A stretch of 64,000 bases of DNA, taken from NCBI GenBank assembly GCA_916048095.2, contig OU696571.1, positions 5,947,001 through 6,011,000 of the forward strand, written 5' to 3'. The notes below the pieces were generated by a model, which saw only the letters and a program-made list of their open reading frames with translations, did no database searches and was not told the DNA's origin. Source of the stretch: Sacculina carcini. Its lineage: Eukaryota; Arthropoda; Thecostraca; Sacculinidae. The translations under genes and the position numbers were made by a program. Every line of letters starts with the position of its first letter. The first letter of the stretch is position 1. Positions 48,009 to 58,458 of this stretch are shown in pieces.

Positions 48009-48488
48009 TGTAGAAAATGTAATGAGTATACAAAAAAACAATATCACACCAGAAAACCTCACAATGAATATAATACACCAACACAGGAAAATACAACACT
48101 CAAACGCCACTCAACGCGAAACTTCATCCACACACTCGCCACTCTCACCAACAACAGACCCGCAACGCAAGCGCGCCTTCCTATTTGTCACCTCGCATCA
48201 CGTGATCTTTTCGCGCACACACGCATACACTCTGGCATTTCCATATGCACATATACACCTACGTCACAGGGTCAACAGTACAGATGCCCTTTTACACACC
48301 GCAAACACGCACAACGATCAAGGCACGCATACACTTCTACACACCGCAAACACAAACACACACACACACACAATGATAAATGTACGCATACACTTCTACA
48401 CAACGCAAGCACACACATACACACACACACACGAATAATGATAAAAGTACGCATACACTTCAACACGTTTGTTAACATCAAACCTACA
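48009..48488 (-). repeat. LTR element E, 5' LTR
   Basis: 480 bp, about 99% identical to 43984-44421 outside indels. Confidence 0.95.
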
Positions 48489-48493
48489 GTATG

Positions 48494-48960
48494 CCAATTA
48501 TTTAACAACATCACGGTGACGGTTTCATCGTATCAATGTAGAACACTAATAACGTGCTTTTTTCTAAGTACAATGCACCTGGACATAATCATATCAACAA
48601 AAGAGAATCCGAAGCAAACGTCAGAATGCACACTGTTCTCCAATTACAGCAAAGCAACAGTGAATGTTTCCATAAGATTGCTAGAACGTATTCAGTGCGA
48701 TTCAGTAGACGCTGGCCAATGTTTATATTTTATTATATCATCGATTCGGCTTTGATAAACAGTCATGATTTATACAATAAAGTTAGCAATAATGTCATCA
48801 GTCGAAAAATATCGATTTAGCGGGAATGGGAAGAGTTGATCGACGGAGTGCTTTACAATGTTACTGATGACAAATACCTGCCTGATGTACTTTCCTTTAA
48901 AATTTATTGCACAGCACAAAAATTTGCTCCCGAAAATCAGCAATAGTGTCGCATATACTG
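48494..48960 (+). pseudogene. piggyBac transposase, C-terminal remnant
   Basis: Shifted frames give, in order, FLSTMHLDIIIS, a stretch like YNKTKGGVD (FSNYSKATVNVS), RTYSVRFSRRWPMFIFYYI, IDSALINSHDLYNKV and a Cys-rich end (CCVKCKKKMHFM, HTYAEH). This is the order of the end of piggyBac transposases: last catalytic block, the RRWP...IDxSxINS segment, then the cysteine finger. At least one frame change (near 48.6 kb) and stops (48820, 48943 and after) kill it. The N-terminal and first catalytic parts are missing. Confidence 0.7.
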
Positions 48961-49929
48961 TTGTGTGAAGTGCAAGAAAAAAATGCATTTCATGTGACAC
49001 ACATATGCGGAACACGAGCCAACCTCCAATTTCTATCTTGTTTTTCTATATAAATGTGTACTTTTGGTCTGGTTTTTCAATTATTGGTGTCAAAATTAAA
49101 TGAATAACATTTCCACAAGTTTAACACATATTTGGAATGATTTATGTATTGTGTCGGGAGGATAATGAGAAAAACGTGGGCAGCCTTCAATTTACGGTAG
49201 TAATTCTTCTAGGTTGTTGTATTTTGTCCGCTTTATATGAGCCAAATTATAACAAATGCTATACCATTAGAAAGACATTAAGGTATTCTAATGAATAGAG
49301 GGTTTTAAATTGCCAAACAAGTTATCTATCCCTGCCAATTGACACAAGCATGTCCAGTTTTTCATTCTCCGTTGAACTTGTAATTTTCATATTGTGTTTA
49401 CGACCCTTAATTCTATTTGGATTATACTGATTTTAACATCATTAGGTTCGGCGTTGTCTAAATTATTCGAAAGCATAACCCGATGAACATTTTCTGGAAA
49501 TATATGCCAAAATTGACCTATCCTAATTGACTATCCGAAGTTAACGTCCTCGGTCCTTCTAAATAAATTTTTTCTCTATAAAAATCTATTAGCGCTGGTC
49601 AACTATTTGCAAGCTATTTGGTTTATATGTTCATTACACTAAAAATATAAGTCAGGCAGAGACAAGCCTGTAAGTCTAACGAGTGAATATATATCTGATA
49701 CTGAAATTTAATATCCTTCAATTGACGGCTCTGGTCCTTCCAGTGTTAACTCAAATCAAAATTTTCGTTTCTTCAGAGCTGTAGTAACCGCCCCCCGGCC
49801 GGTGGCCCCTAGTGTTGAGGGGCCCCGTTGCCTCTCGCATGATATTGAATTTTATTTTAAAGTATCGTAAAGTCGTGGTCACACGAGGCCAATTGTTGCT
49901 GCTGCTCAGGCACATGCTGGGAAAATACC

Positions 49930-52478
49930 ACGTCATACGCGGGGTTTTCATGGGTGCTTGCCAGCTTGCAAGAATAACGCATGCCCAGCTCTTGACGGCG
50001 GAGCGCCAGCGGAGCCTCATCAGCCTCAACGAGGAGGCTGACGATTGGCGACGTGCGAAACGCGCCGGTGGCAATGCGTGTCCCTGCGTGGTGATAATAA
50101 ATTGATAAATTTACGCATTTGAACACAGCAGTGGAAAGGCTGATGTTCGCGTGAATTTATGCATGGGCAAAGCCTCACGGCCCCGGCTGGCACACCGCAG
50201 GTCCGGTCGCACGGGTTTTGCAGTCACCGCCAGCACAGAAACTGCACGGCTGCGCGCACACAAAACCCGCATTGCGACAATTGGGCTATCCTTTTCAGAA
50301 ACGGACCCAAACGTTTCACCTCGCCAGGGAATCGAACCCTGGACCTCTCGTGCACAGAGCGTGCGTCTTAGCCACTCGGCTACGAGGCGGATAAAAGTAG
50401 TACGACATTAAAACGGCTTTTTGCTGACTCCGAAGCCAGATCATATACAATGCTTGCGTAATCGAGACGCGACCTGACTAACGAGCGGTACAGAAGGAGA
50501 AGGGACTGTCGATCTGCTCCATACCGCATGAGGGAAACAGTCTTCAGCACATTCAGTGCCTTTAGACATGTGGCTCTCAGCTGTGAAATATGGTCGGTGT
50601 AGGTCAAGCGCGAGTCCAGCGTGACCCCTAAAAACCGAACCGTGCGTTGGAATGAGACAGCACTGCCGTACAATTCCACTTCCATGTCAGGGCAGGCACC
50701 TCGACGGCGGCAGAAGTGTACACCGTCCGTTTTGGACGTCGAGAAGCGGAAGCCGTTACGCGTTCCCCAAGTCTCTATTTTATTCACCGCCGGCTGCAGT
50801 TGACGCTGGACAGCAACAGTGCTGCGGGAAGAACACCATACGGCAAAATCGTCCACAAATAGAGACCGTCCAATCGAGGGAGGCAAATGATTGTCAATGT
50901 CGTTGATCATTATGGCAAAAAGGGCCACGCTGAGCACACTACCCTGTGGAACGCCTTCTGCCTGATCGAACGGACGAGACAAGGAGTTCCCCACACGCAC
51001 ACAGAATGTGCGATGCAAAAGGAAATTGTGTACGAAACTCCCCATGTTGCCTCTGACACCACAGCGATGCAGTTTGCGAAGAATACCATGTCGCCATGTG
51101 GTGTTATATGCCTTCTCGATGTCAAAGAATATCGCCCCGACGTGAAGACATCGCGCGAAACTTTCACGTACGCGAGAGTCAATGGTCACCAAGTGGTCTA
51201 ACGTTGAGCGACCTTGGCGAAATCCGCACTGAGCATCATTGAACAGCCGACCGCGTTCCAGAAGCCATACCAGCCATCTGCAAACCATTTTCTCAAACGG
51301 TTTGCAGAGACTGGAGGTCAGCGATATCGGGCGATAGTCAGACGGGTGATCGCCCGATTTGCCCTGTTTTGTGATGGGTATCACGATTGCCCGTCGCCAG
51401 GAGGCTGTAAACTGTTCACCATTCCACAGATCATTGAAGACCTGCAGCAAAGTGGACAGCACTGCGGGCGACAGACGTTTCAGCATGAGGTTGTGAGCCT
51501 CATCAGGGCCTTCAGCCACATCGCGAAGCGATCGCAGGGCTGTTCTCAGCTCAGATGCTGAAAAATCGCTGTTGATTGTCAGCTGACAGTTGGTGGAGAA
51601 ATCAACGGGTGATCTCTCGCACTGCTGTTTGATCGCCGCAAAATCAGGGTCGTCTACGTCTGCACGACAGCGCTCCGCTAAATATCGGCCAATTTCGTCA
51701 GCAACATGCTCCGGATTTATCACGTCCACGCCACTGATCTTCAGAGAAGGCAGTGGAGTGGGACGGTACTTCCCAGAGATGTGCTTTATACGGTCCCATA
51801 TGGTGGATATAGGACAATGCCGCTTAATGCTGGACACATAGGACACCCACGAGGCCCGCTTCGCCTCGCAAAAGGTCCATCGAGCCTGTGCGCGAGCGTG
51901 GCGAAAGCAAAGCATGTTTGCCACCGTGCTGTTGCGCCGGAAGCGATCCCAGCAACGTCGTCGCTCTCGCAACGCCGCAGAACACGCGTCTGTCCACCAA
52001 GGGACAGGACGCCGCCGGGGACGCGATGCCGTACGCGGAATGCTCTGTTTGGCACAGGTGACAATGGCCTCAGTAAAATCTTCTACGCTGGGTCGAAGTG
52101 TGGGGTTGCCCATGGCTTCCAGTGTCAAGCAATCATAGCGGACCCAATCAGCTCGTTTGAAATTCCATCTCGGTGGTCGTGTTCCCAACCTAGGTACCTC
52201 ATTGAGACAGATCCATATAGGGAAGTGGTCACTCCCATACAGACTATTCTCAACGGTCCAGCTCGTGGATGCCTGCAGACTCGTGTGATGCTCGTGGGAC
52301 TGCACAGACTGAGGTCCAGAGCGGACATGCTTCCCGATGGCATGGTACAATGCGTATATGTGCCTGTGTTTAAAATACCTATGTCTAAAACAGTTAAAAT
52401 ATCCTCCATAATAAAACCACGGCGACAATATGCATCACAACCCCAAAAAGGGCTGTGAGCATTAAAATCGCCTAACAC
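49930..52478 (-). pseudogene. I-clade LINE ORF2, endonuclease remnant and RT (inverted part)
   Basis: Starts with an endonuclease piece (MLGDFNAHSPFWGCD at 52.47 kb), then SDHFPIWI in another frame, a basic linker and RT: AIVIPITKQGKSGDHPSDYR, GFRQGRSTLDHL, IFFDIEKAYNTTW, GVPQGSVLSVALF, LFVDDFAVW (FVDD rather than the usual YADD) and LGVTLDSRLTYTDHI. After the SINE the connection region continues (HHAGTRIATGAFRTSP, NPAYDVVF). The start of the endonuclease before 52.48 kb is not readable in one frame. RNase H is on the other piece at 55.36 kb. Confidence 0.85.
50098..50389 (-). mobile_element. tRNA-derived SINE
   Basis: About 290 bp inside the LINE, flanked by GATAA (50093-50097, 50390-50394). 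Its minus-strand start (50389 to 50317) folds like a tRNA: acceptor CGCCTCG/CGAGGTG, D-arm GCCGAGTGGCTAAGAC with an A-box, T-arm CAGGGTTCGATTCCCTG with a perfect B-box. The anticodon arm is poor, so I give no isotype. The body is unlike any feature I know and ends AT-rich. Pol III transcription and LINE-driven mobilisation are expected of such elements. Confidence 0.75.
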
Positions 52479-52946
52479 ATAAAAAGGGGGTGGAAGTGAA
52501 CTGATTAAAACTCGACGTCAGCCCTTGGGAACGGGCGACCCGACGGCAGGTACAATGAGCACACACTCACCTCCCTACCACCCAGCCAGCACCGAACCGC
52601 AACCACCTGCAAATCTGACTGAATATGCAGGCGGCGACAGGGTACACTGGTGCGAACAGCCAGCATAACCTCGCCGTGGGCTATAGTCGAGCTGGGATTA
52701 TCATATCTAAAAACATTAAAATCCTGAATACTAAAATACGAAGAATTTTAAAGCTTAGTCTCCTGTATTGCTAAAATCGATGATTGTCGGGAGTGTAAAA
52801 TATGCAGTAAATCATTAAAATTCGGTCTAATACCTCTAATATTTCATTGTAAAATGGACATAAAAATATATATAATAGAATAAAATACAAATGAATACTC
52901 CCGTTAAAAAGGCACATATACACTAAAAACCAGGTAGCACAGGTAC
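52479..52946. other. LINE inter-ORF region / decayed endonuclease start
   Basis: Between ORF1 and the readable part of ORF2 of the inverted LINE. It is AT-rich with many TTTTAA/TTAAAA runs. No clear frame. Confidence 0.4.
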
Positions 52947-54629
52947 CTAATCGCATCGCTTGGCCGATCGTCCTCTCTCCGCGTCAGGTGGGGACCCACT
53001 TGGAGAGGCCGAGAGCTTCCGCTTAGAGGAACTCTCCACCTCCATGGCAGTGGTGGGAGTCGCTCCGTCGTGTGCGGAAGGCGGTGCGCTAGCAACCGCC
53101 GTGCGCGGAGATGCAGGGACCGCGCTCGCTTTGTGACCGGGAGATGCTCGCCGGTCACTCCTCGGCGAGGCTGACTTGACCGAACGGCGGCTCTTGTGCT
53201 GAACCACCGTCCAGTCTCCGGATTTCCTCCGATTCGGAGACGACCGCTCTGCTGGCATGGAAGCCTGCTGAGCGGCCGGTTTTTTGCCGCCCTGACTAAC
53301 CGGCATCGCTGCCGATTTGCCAGCGCGGTCCATCGGCCGGTTGACCGGCCGATCGGCGACCCGCTGAGGTCGCCGCTCAGCAGCCCTTTCAGGCTGCTGG
53401 GGAGCGGCCGCCTTGGGCCGCTGGGTTGCGGCCGTCTGGGGCCGCTGGGTCGCGGACACCTGGGACCGCTGGGGTGCGGCCGTTGGCGACCGCGGCACGG
53501 CAGTCCCCTCAGACCGCCGATCAACCGGTGTTGGTTCATTCTCAAGTTTGTCAGCTTCAGGTACAACCAGCTTCAAGCCCATTCGTCCCGCCAGCTTCAA
53601 GAAGTCTCCAACAGTAAGCTTCTCCAGAAAAGAGTCGACAGACTGTGGAGGCTGAGCCGACTTCGTGACTACGCCGACATAGGACGGGCCTGATGGATGC
53701 TAGCTGCGATATACAGCACGCGCCTCACCGAAACTGCAGCGCTGGGCAGCGCGAATGGCAAGAATCTACTTTTCTTTGAGCCATTCCGGGCAGTCACGCG
53801 ACGAGGACGCATGACCGCTGCTCCTGCAATTGACGCAGAAATACTCATTGTCGCAATCAGCAGCGGTGTGCCGTTCGGATGAGCAGCGTCCGCAGATCTT
53901 AGCACGATTGCAGCGGGAGCTCGTATGCCCGAAACGTTGGCACCTGTAGCATCGCATTGGGTTGGGTACGTAGGGGCGGACACGGATACGCTGACGGATG
54001 TCACCGATCTTGATGTCATCCGGCAGAACAGCACCGTCAAACGTGAGGAAGAAAGAGTGCTTTGGCACCTCGCTACCCTCAAGCCGTCGGACGATGCGCT
54101 CCACACGGATGACACCCTGGGATGACAAACCGTCGCAAATTTCATCGTTATCAACACCCTCTAGCGCACGACAGAACAGAACACCTCTGGCGTGGTTCAA
54201 TGTCGAGTGCGCACACACCGAGATGGGGGTGCTCACCCAACGCTTGTTTTCGCCCGTACCCACGCGATATCGGAAAGCGGTTGCCTTTATCGCGCGGGCT
54301 GCTGCCGTCTAAGTGCCGTATTTCACCATCAACGAACCATCTCTCTGCCGGCTGGCTTCGAGAGGCACGTCTCCGATGTTCCTGAATCCATCCAGACGAC
54401 GGAACGGGTTCAAGGATGACAGCTTCGTCTTCTCATCGGTGCTGGCAAACACCAACACCATCGGAGTGGGAACAACACGAGTGTCGTCCTGGTCGTTTCT
54501 CAGAGTACGGCCACCTTTCGGCGGCCGTGGCCGATCGCCCGATGGACGACCAGCAGTTGGGGTGGTTGTAGGTTTTGAAGCGATTAATTTTTTGTTTGTC
54601 TCTGCGCGCACGACCACCCACCTCTGCAC
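52947..54629 (-). pseudogene. I-clade LINE ORF1 (gag-like, CCHC knuckles), three in-frame stops
   Basis: One frame from 54629 to 52947 without shifts. First a conserved N-terminal block (NPFRRLDGFRNIGDV), then a segment like insect LINE gags (GVLFCRALEGVDNDEI, GVIRVERIVRR), three zinc knuckles (CYRCQRFGHTSSRC, CGRCSSERHTAADC, CVNCRSSGHASSSRDC) and a Pro/Ala/Arg-rich tail with PTAAPQRSQ-type repeats ending SAKRCD. ORF1 of this group binds LINE RNA. Stops lie at 54309-54311, 53766-53768 and 53700-53702. Confidence 0.85.
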
Positions 54630-55345
54630 GGGGCCCTACTGGGGGGACGGGAAGAGCCAGCATGGGTGCGCCAGTGGTGGTGCGCGCTGTACGGGCACCG
54701 AATACCCCTGAGCTCGCTGCGAGCTCCGCCCGGTACGAGTCCGCGGGAGCTACAGCGCCGGGCCCGGACCAGTGACCCCCACCGGTCCATCTGGAGCCGG
54801 CAGCTGCAGCCCCACTGCAAACGTCGGACACTGCACCGGGCGGGACCCCCTCGAGCACCAGGCACCTCACCCTTGACCCTCTTGAGCCTTATCCGGCCAC
54901 CCGTGCCGGCGTCGGACCATTCTCTCCACTGTCGAGGCGCCAAACAGCGGCCCCGTCGGGGTTCGACGCGCAGGCCAAAGACGAGTGTTGCGTCACGCCA
55001 CCACTATACCCCGGGCGACGTGACACTCAGCGGCCAGGATCCTGTTTGCCGATCCGACGGGGGAGGGTTTCCAGATGGCCGTTGGCTGCTAAACAGCTCA
55101 TCCGCCCTTTGACAGGTCTTGCTTTTCTTCCTGCTGGGTGTCTGGCCACCCTCCTCACTGGCATAGGCCAGTGGGGGGCCGGATTAGTCGCCGACATTCC
55201 GACCATGCGGCTGGTTGTGCCGGGTTACATGTTACCAGTAGCAGGCCGAAACCTGACCAGACATGTCTGCCTTTAGTCGCCTTTTACGACACGCGGCAGC
55301 TACGGCGACAGAATTCTAACCCCCCTACCGCAGGGGGCTTCCAGG
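54630..55345 (-). other. 5' UTR of the I-clade LINE
   Basis: GC-rich. It begins (minus strand) near 55345 with GCCCCCTGCGGTAGGGGG and contains GTCGTAAAAGGCGACTAAAG, phrases shared by many arthropod LINE 5' ends. The presence of this start shows that the element is full length. Confidence 0.7.
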
Positions 55346-56390
55346 ACCTCAGTGTTCTGTGCTGTTTTGCAGCAAAATGAAGGCACTGCTGGAGTCATGC
55401 GGGATGGGTGCTAACGACATCCTCAGACAAGAATACACGGCGGAGTCACCCTGGGAATTGTTCACACCCGAGCTTGACGTCTCGCTAGCAGCTCTGCCGA
55501 AACACCGTACAGTGCCCAGTGTGCTTCGCTCAAACACACTGGAGCCAATTAATTCTTATGGACGGTATACTGCCGTGTACACTGATGGATCTAAGTCGGC
55601 CAGTGGTGTGGGTTGTGCGTTTGTAAGTGGAGGTACGTGCCGCTCGAGCACGCTGCCACCGAACGCCTCCATTTACACGGCTGAACTTCACGTTATCCTG
55701 CTGGCCCTGGTTTTTATTCGCTCACCTTCTTTTTCATTGTTTTTAGTTTTATCTGACTCCCTTAGTGCTTTAACTTCATTATCGTCTTTCTCCTTACATC
55801 CTCTTATACAGAGGATTTTTATCTCTCTTGACATCATCCACCTGCAGGGCAAGCGTGTAAAGTTCTGCTGGATTCCGGCCCATATTGGTATTTTGGGCAA
55901 CGAGCGAGCTGACAGAGCCGCAAGAAGAGCTGCTGAACGAGACTTTTATTCATTTTATTTTAACTTTCCCATTCCGTATTCGGACTTTTATCCTATTATA
56001 CATCGTTTTATCCGTTCTCGCTGGCAGCTCTCCTGGGACGAATGTGGTTCTAACAAATTAAAAGCTGTGAAGCCCGAAATCGGACATTGGATGTGTCTTG
56101 TCGCCGGAAGAGGTCCGAGGAAGTGGCGCTCTGTCGTCTGCGTGTGGGTCACACGTACGATACGCATCGCCATCTTCTACTCGGACAACCTCAACCCACG
56201 TGCAGCGCATGTAATGCAAGTCTCTCCGTGCAGCACATCCTGGTGGAATGCCCATCATTCTCAGAGGCGCGTCAACGTTTTCTTGGATCCTTTCGGACTA
56301 TTCACGATGTTCTCGGACAGGAGCAATCGGCGGTCATTGAGGGCCGCATTTTTGAGTTTTTACGGCTTTTACCTTTTAGAATTATTTATT
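55346..56390 (+). pseudogene. I-clade LINE ORF2 C-terminus with RNase H
   Basis: Frame open to about 56090: a connecting region (DVSLAALPKHRTVPSV), then RNase H with TAVYTDGSKSASGVGCAF, YTAELHVILLAL, LVLSDSLSALTSL and WIPAHIGILGNERADRAA. These supply the D, E, D and H/D active-site positions. A C-terminal Cys/His segment follows in a shifted frame (ALCRLRVGHTYDTHRHLL, CSACNASLSVQHILVECPSF). The shift near 56.1 kb ends the protein. RNase H of I-clade LINEs removes RNA during second-strand synthesis. Confidence 0.85.
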
Positions 56391-57125
56391 GAGTTTTATT
56401 TCTTGACTTTCACATTCATTTTGTTCACTATCACACTTATTTATTTCATCATTCCATTCCTCATGTCCATCATTGTGGGGTGTTTGGGCTGTGAATAGAC
56501 TTGGGGGTGCCGTATGGTCCCAGAGGCCGGTGCACCCCATAAACACAAATAACGAACGAGGCCAATTGTTGACCAAGCCAACGATTGGCCTAGCCAATTG
56601 TTGGCTTGCAGCGGACAATCGTTGGCTTGCGAGTGGTCAAACGAAGCCAGTAATTGCCCAAGCCAATAGATGTTGTGCAGTGTACGTCAGCGTGGTTTAT
56701 TTCGCTCTCCCGACTGTACTATTTTAATTTTTATTTTATCCAGGTGGATGCTTGAATATACAGATCAATGTTAAGCATATTATGCAGCTTTTATATCTCT
56801 TTCCTGCATATCAATTGATCAAAATTTAATCTAGCATTAAGCATAGCATAGCATTAAGCATTAGAATAAATTGAAAAGATATGATTTCAGATTACCTCTA
56901 TATGTCACGTAAATACCTAGATCAACGTTCGTCCATTGCTCTAATTAATGCTTTTATTTTCCCCATCTCAATTATTGTTCCTCTTTGTTTTATTCTCTGC
57001 CAAAATAGACATTTCTTCCTTCCAATCTATTCTCAACCAATCGTGTCGTTTTGTTTTCAGACTTCCTTCCCATCATCCCACCTCTCGATACCTAAAAACA
57101 TTGGGATGGCTTCTTTTTTAATATA

Positions 57126-58458
57126 CAGGGTGTCCACAAAGTCTCTTTACAATTTGAAAAATAACTATTACAAAAGCAGTTTATGATGTATCTTAACCAG
57201 ATTGGTGTTATTTTATGAAGGACCTATTAAAGTTTAAAAAAGTAAAACTTTGGTGTTTCAGATACTCTGCTGAGGAAGATAACTGATTCATTGAATCCTT
57301 ATATAATGGTTACTCCTCGAGAAAAAGCACAATGTTTATCATGGTTTATTTAAGCAGAATCGGATGTTCAGGCTCAACGAAACTACAAAACTAAATATGG
57401 AAGAGATCCACCGTCGCGTCCTTCCATTCGTGCCTGGCACAATAAATTTATGGAGACAGGTACAGTATTGGATACAGAGAGGAGCGGGCGACCAAGAACA
57501 TCTGAGGAAAACATCGCTTGTGTTTCACAAGCTATTACTCGTTCTCCTAGGAAGTCCATCCGCACTGCTGCCAGAGAGTTGCAACTACCACGTGCAACAG
57601 TGCACAAGCTCCTCCACAAGAGCTTACGGCGGTGCGCTTACAAAGTGCAACTGTTAGAGGCTCTTGCACCAAATGACAAGCTAAGACGAAGAGCGTTTGC
57701 TGAATAAATGTTGGGACGCATTTCTGAAGATGAAGCGTTTCTCAAGCGCGTTTGTTTAAGTGACGAGGAAACTTTTCATATTTCAGGAAAATTAAACAGA
57801 CACAATGTAAGAATCTGGGGATCAGAACACCTCCATGAGACTAGAGAGCTTTACCGGGATAGTACAAAATAGAATGTGTGGTGTGGAATCGTTTTTGATC
57901 GAATAATTGGTCCATTTTTCTTCAACGAGGAAACAATTACTGCAGATGTTTACCATGACTTCCTAACCGAATATCTGGCACCACAACTGACTGACCTACA
58001 ACCAACCGTTATTTTCCAGCAAGATAGTGCACCACCACAATGGGGACATGTTCGTCAGTTCCTCAATCAAACATTTCCAGAGCCATGGATTGGAAGGGAT
58101 GGACCAATGTCATGACCATCACGCTCGCCAGGTATCACTCCTTTGGACTTCTTTTTACGGGGGTGCGTAAATAATATCGTGTATGAAACAAAGTTACGGA
58201 ATATTGCTGACTTGAAGCAAAGGATTCGTAATGCTATTGCTACCATTGGCGGACCATTGGCATACAGCGAACATAGCAAGAACTATAGTACTGACTTGAT
58301 GTCGTTCGAACAACTAATGGTGCCCTATAGATGTATAGTAAATACAGCCAAAACACTTTAATAATCACTTATTAAAATAAAACAAATCTGGTTGATATCT
58401 CATAAACTGATTTTGTAATACACTTTTCAAATTGTAAAGGGACTTTGTGGACACCCTG
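57126..58458 (+). mobile_element. mariner-like transposon, full length, dead
   Basis: Inverted repeats of about 35 bp start CAGGGTGTCCACAAAGTC on both ends, and TA lies on each side (57124-57125, 58459-58460), the mariner signature. The whole 1333-bp element is present, including one transposase frame. Confidence 0.95.
57306..58363 (+). pseudogene. mariner transposase with four stops
   Basis: From ATG 57306 one frame of about 350 codons reads as a Tc1/mariner transposase. It has an N-terminal helix-turn-helix region (SIRAWHNKFMETGTVLD, SGRPRTSEENI, TVHKLLHKSL) and a DDE/D catalytic domain with SDEETFHISG, VWCGIVFDRIIGPFF, TVIFQQDSAPPQW and SRSPGITPLDFF. Stops lie at 57351, 57705, 57870 and 58113, with no frame shift. 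The third catalytic Asp, expected in SPDxTP, is Gly (GGT at 58131). The protein would cut and paste the element at TA; this copy cannot. Confidence 0.9.

Larger units (their letters stand above)
43984..48488 (-). mobile_element. LTR retrotransposon 'E', young, nearly complete
   Basis: LTRs are 43984-44421 and 48009-48488 with a perfect 5-bp duplication GTATG (43979-43983, 48489-48493). They differ by about four substitutions plus CA-repeat and unit-number indels, so roughly 1%: a recent insertion. Read on the minus strand: gag from the ATG at 47993 with CCHC knuckles (CFNCGRVGHISRNC and a second), protease region near 47.3 kb (VLVDTECTRSL), RT (46.75-46.2 kb; MDFRELNSFID, VLDLKKAYLQIRIH, YVDDMLV), RNase H (46.0-45.6 kb; VWVDASNLALGAAI), H2C2 zinc region and integrase (45.5-44.95 kb), an acidic-basic tail to 44.45 kb and a purine tract AGGAGGAGG before the 3' LTR. 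It has about three breaks. Confidence 0.92.
43128..49745 (+). mobile_element. piggyBac-like transposon with two nested insertions
   Basis: TTAA flanks both ends (43124-43127, 49746-49749), as piggyBac requires. The termini are inverted repeats: CACTAGAAGGACCAGA on the left, TCTGGTCCTTCCAGTG on the right, each with a nearby copy of CCGTCAATTGACGGC or TCAATTGACGGC. A transposase C-terminal remnant lies at 48494-48960 (plus). A hAT MITE (43475-43881) and LTR element E (43984-48488) are inserted. Without them the element is about 1.7 kb, so most of the transposase is gone. AT-rich sequence with no feature fills 48970-49740. Confidence 0.85.
49899..56555 (+). mobile_element. Full-length I-clade LINE inserted by twin priming (5' part inverted)
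   Basis: A 16-bp duplication ACGAGGCCAATTGTTG (49883-49898, 56556-56571) bounds one insertion. The right piece (about 55346-56555, plus) carries the end of ORF2 with RNase H and the A-rich 3' end. The left piece (49899 to about 55345) is the rest of the same LINE turned around: 5' UTR (55.34-54.63 kb), ORF1, then ORF2 with endonuclease, RT and connection (down to NPAYDVVF at 49.94 kb). The pieces meet where the protein should continue. This is the structure that twin priming leaves in L1 elements. ORF1 has three stops, ORF2 at least two frame changes. A SINE is inserted at 50098-50389. Confidence 0.8.

Noticed and set aside
50317-50389. A functional tRNA gene
   Set aside because: Acceptor, D and T arms are good but the anticodon arm does not pair and the sequence runs on into a 220-bp body with flank repeats; it is a SINE head.
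53196-55276. Long plus-strand frames in GC-rich DNA
   Set aside because: Antisense to ORF1 and the 5' UTR of the inverted I-clade LINE; no family similarity.
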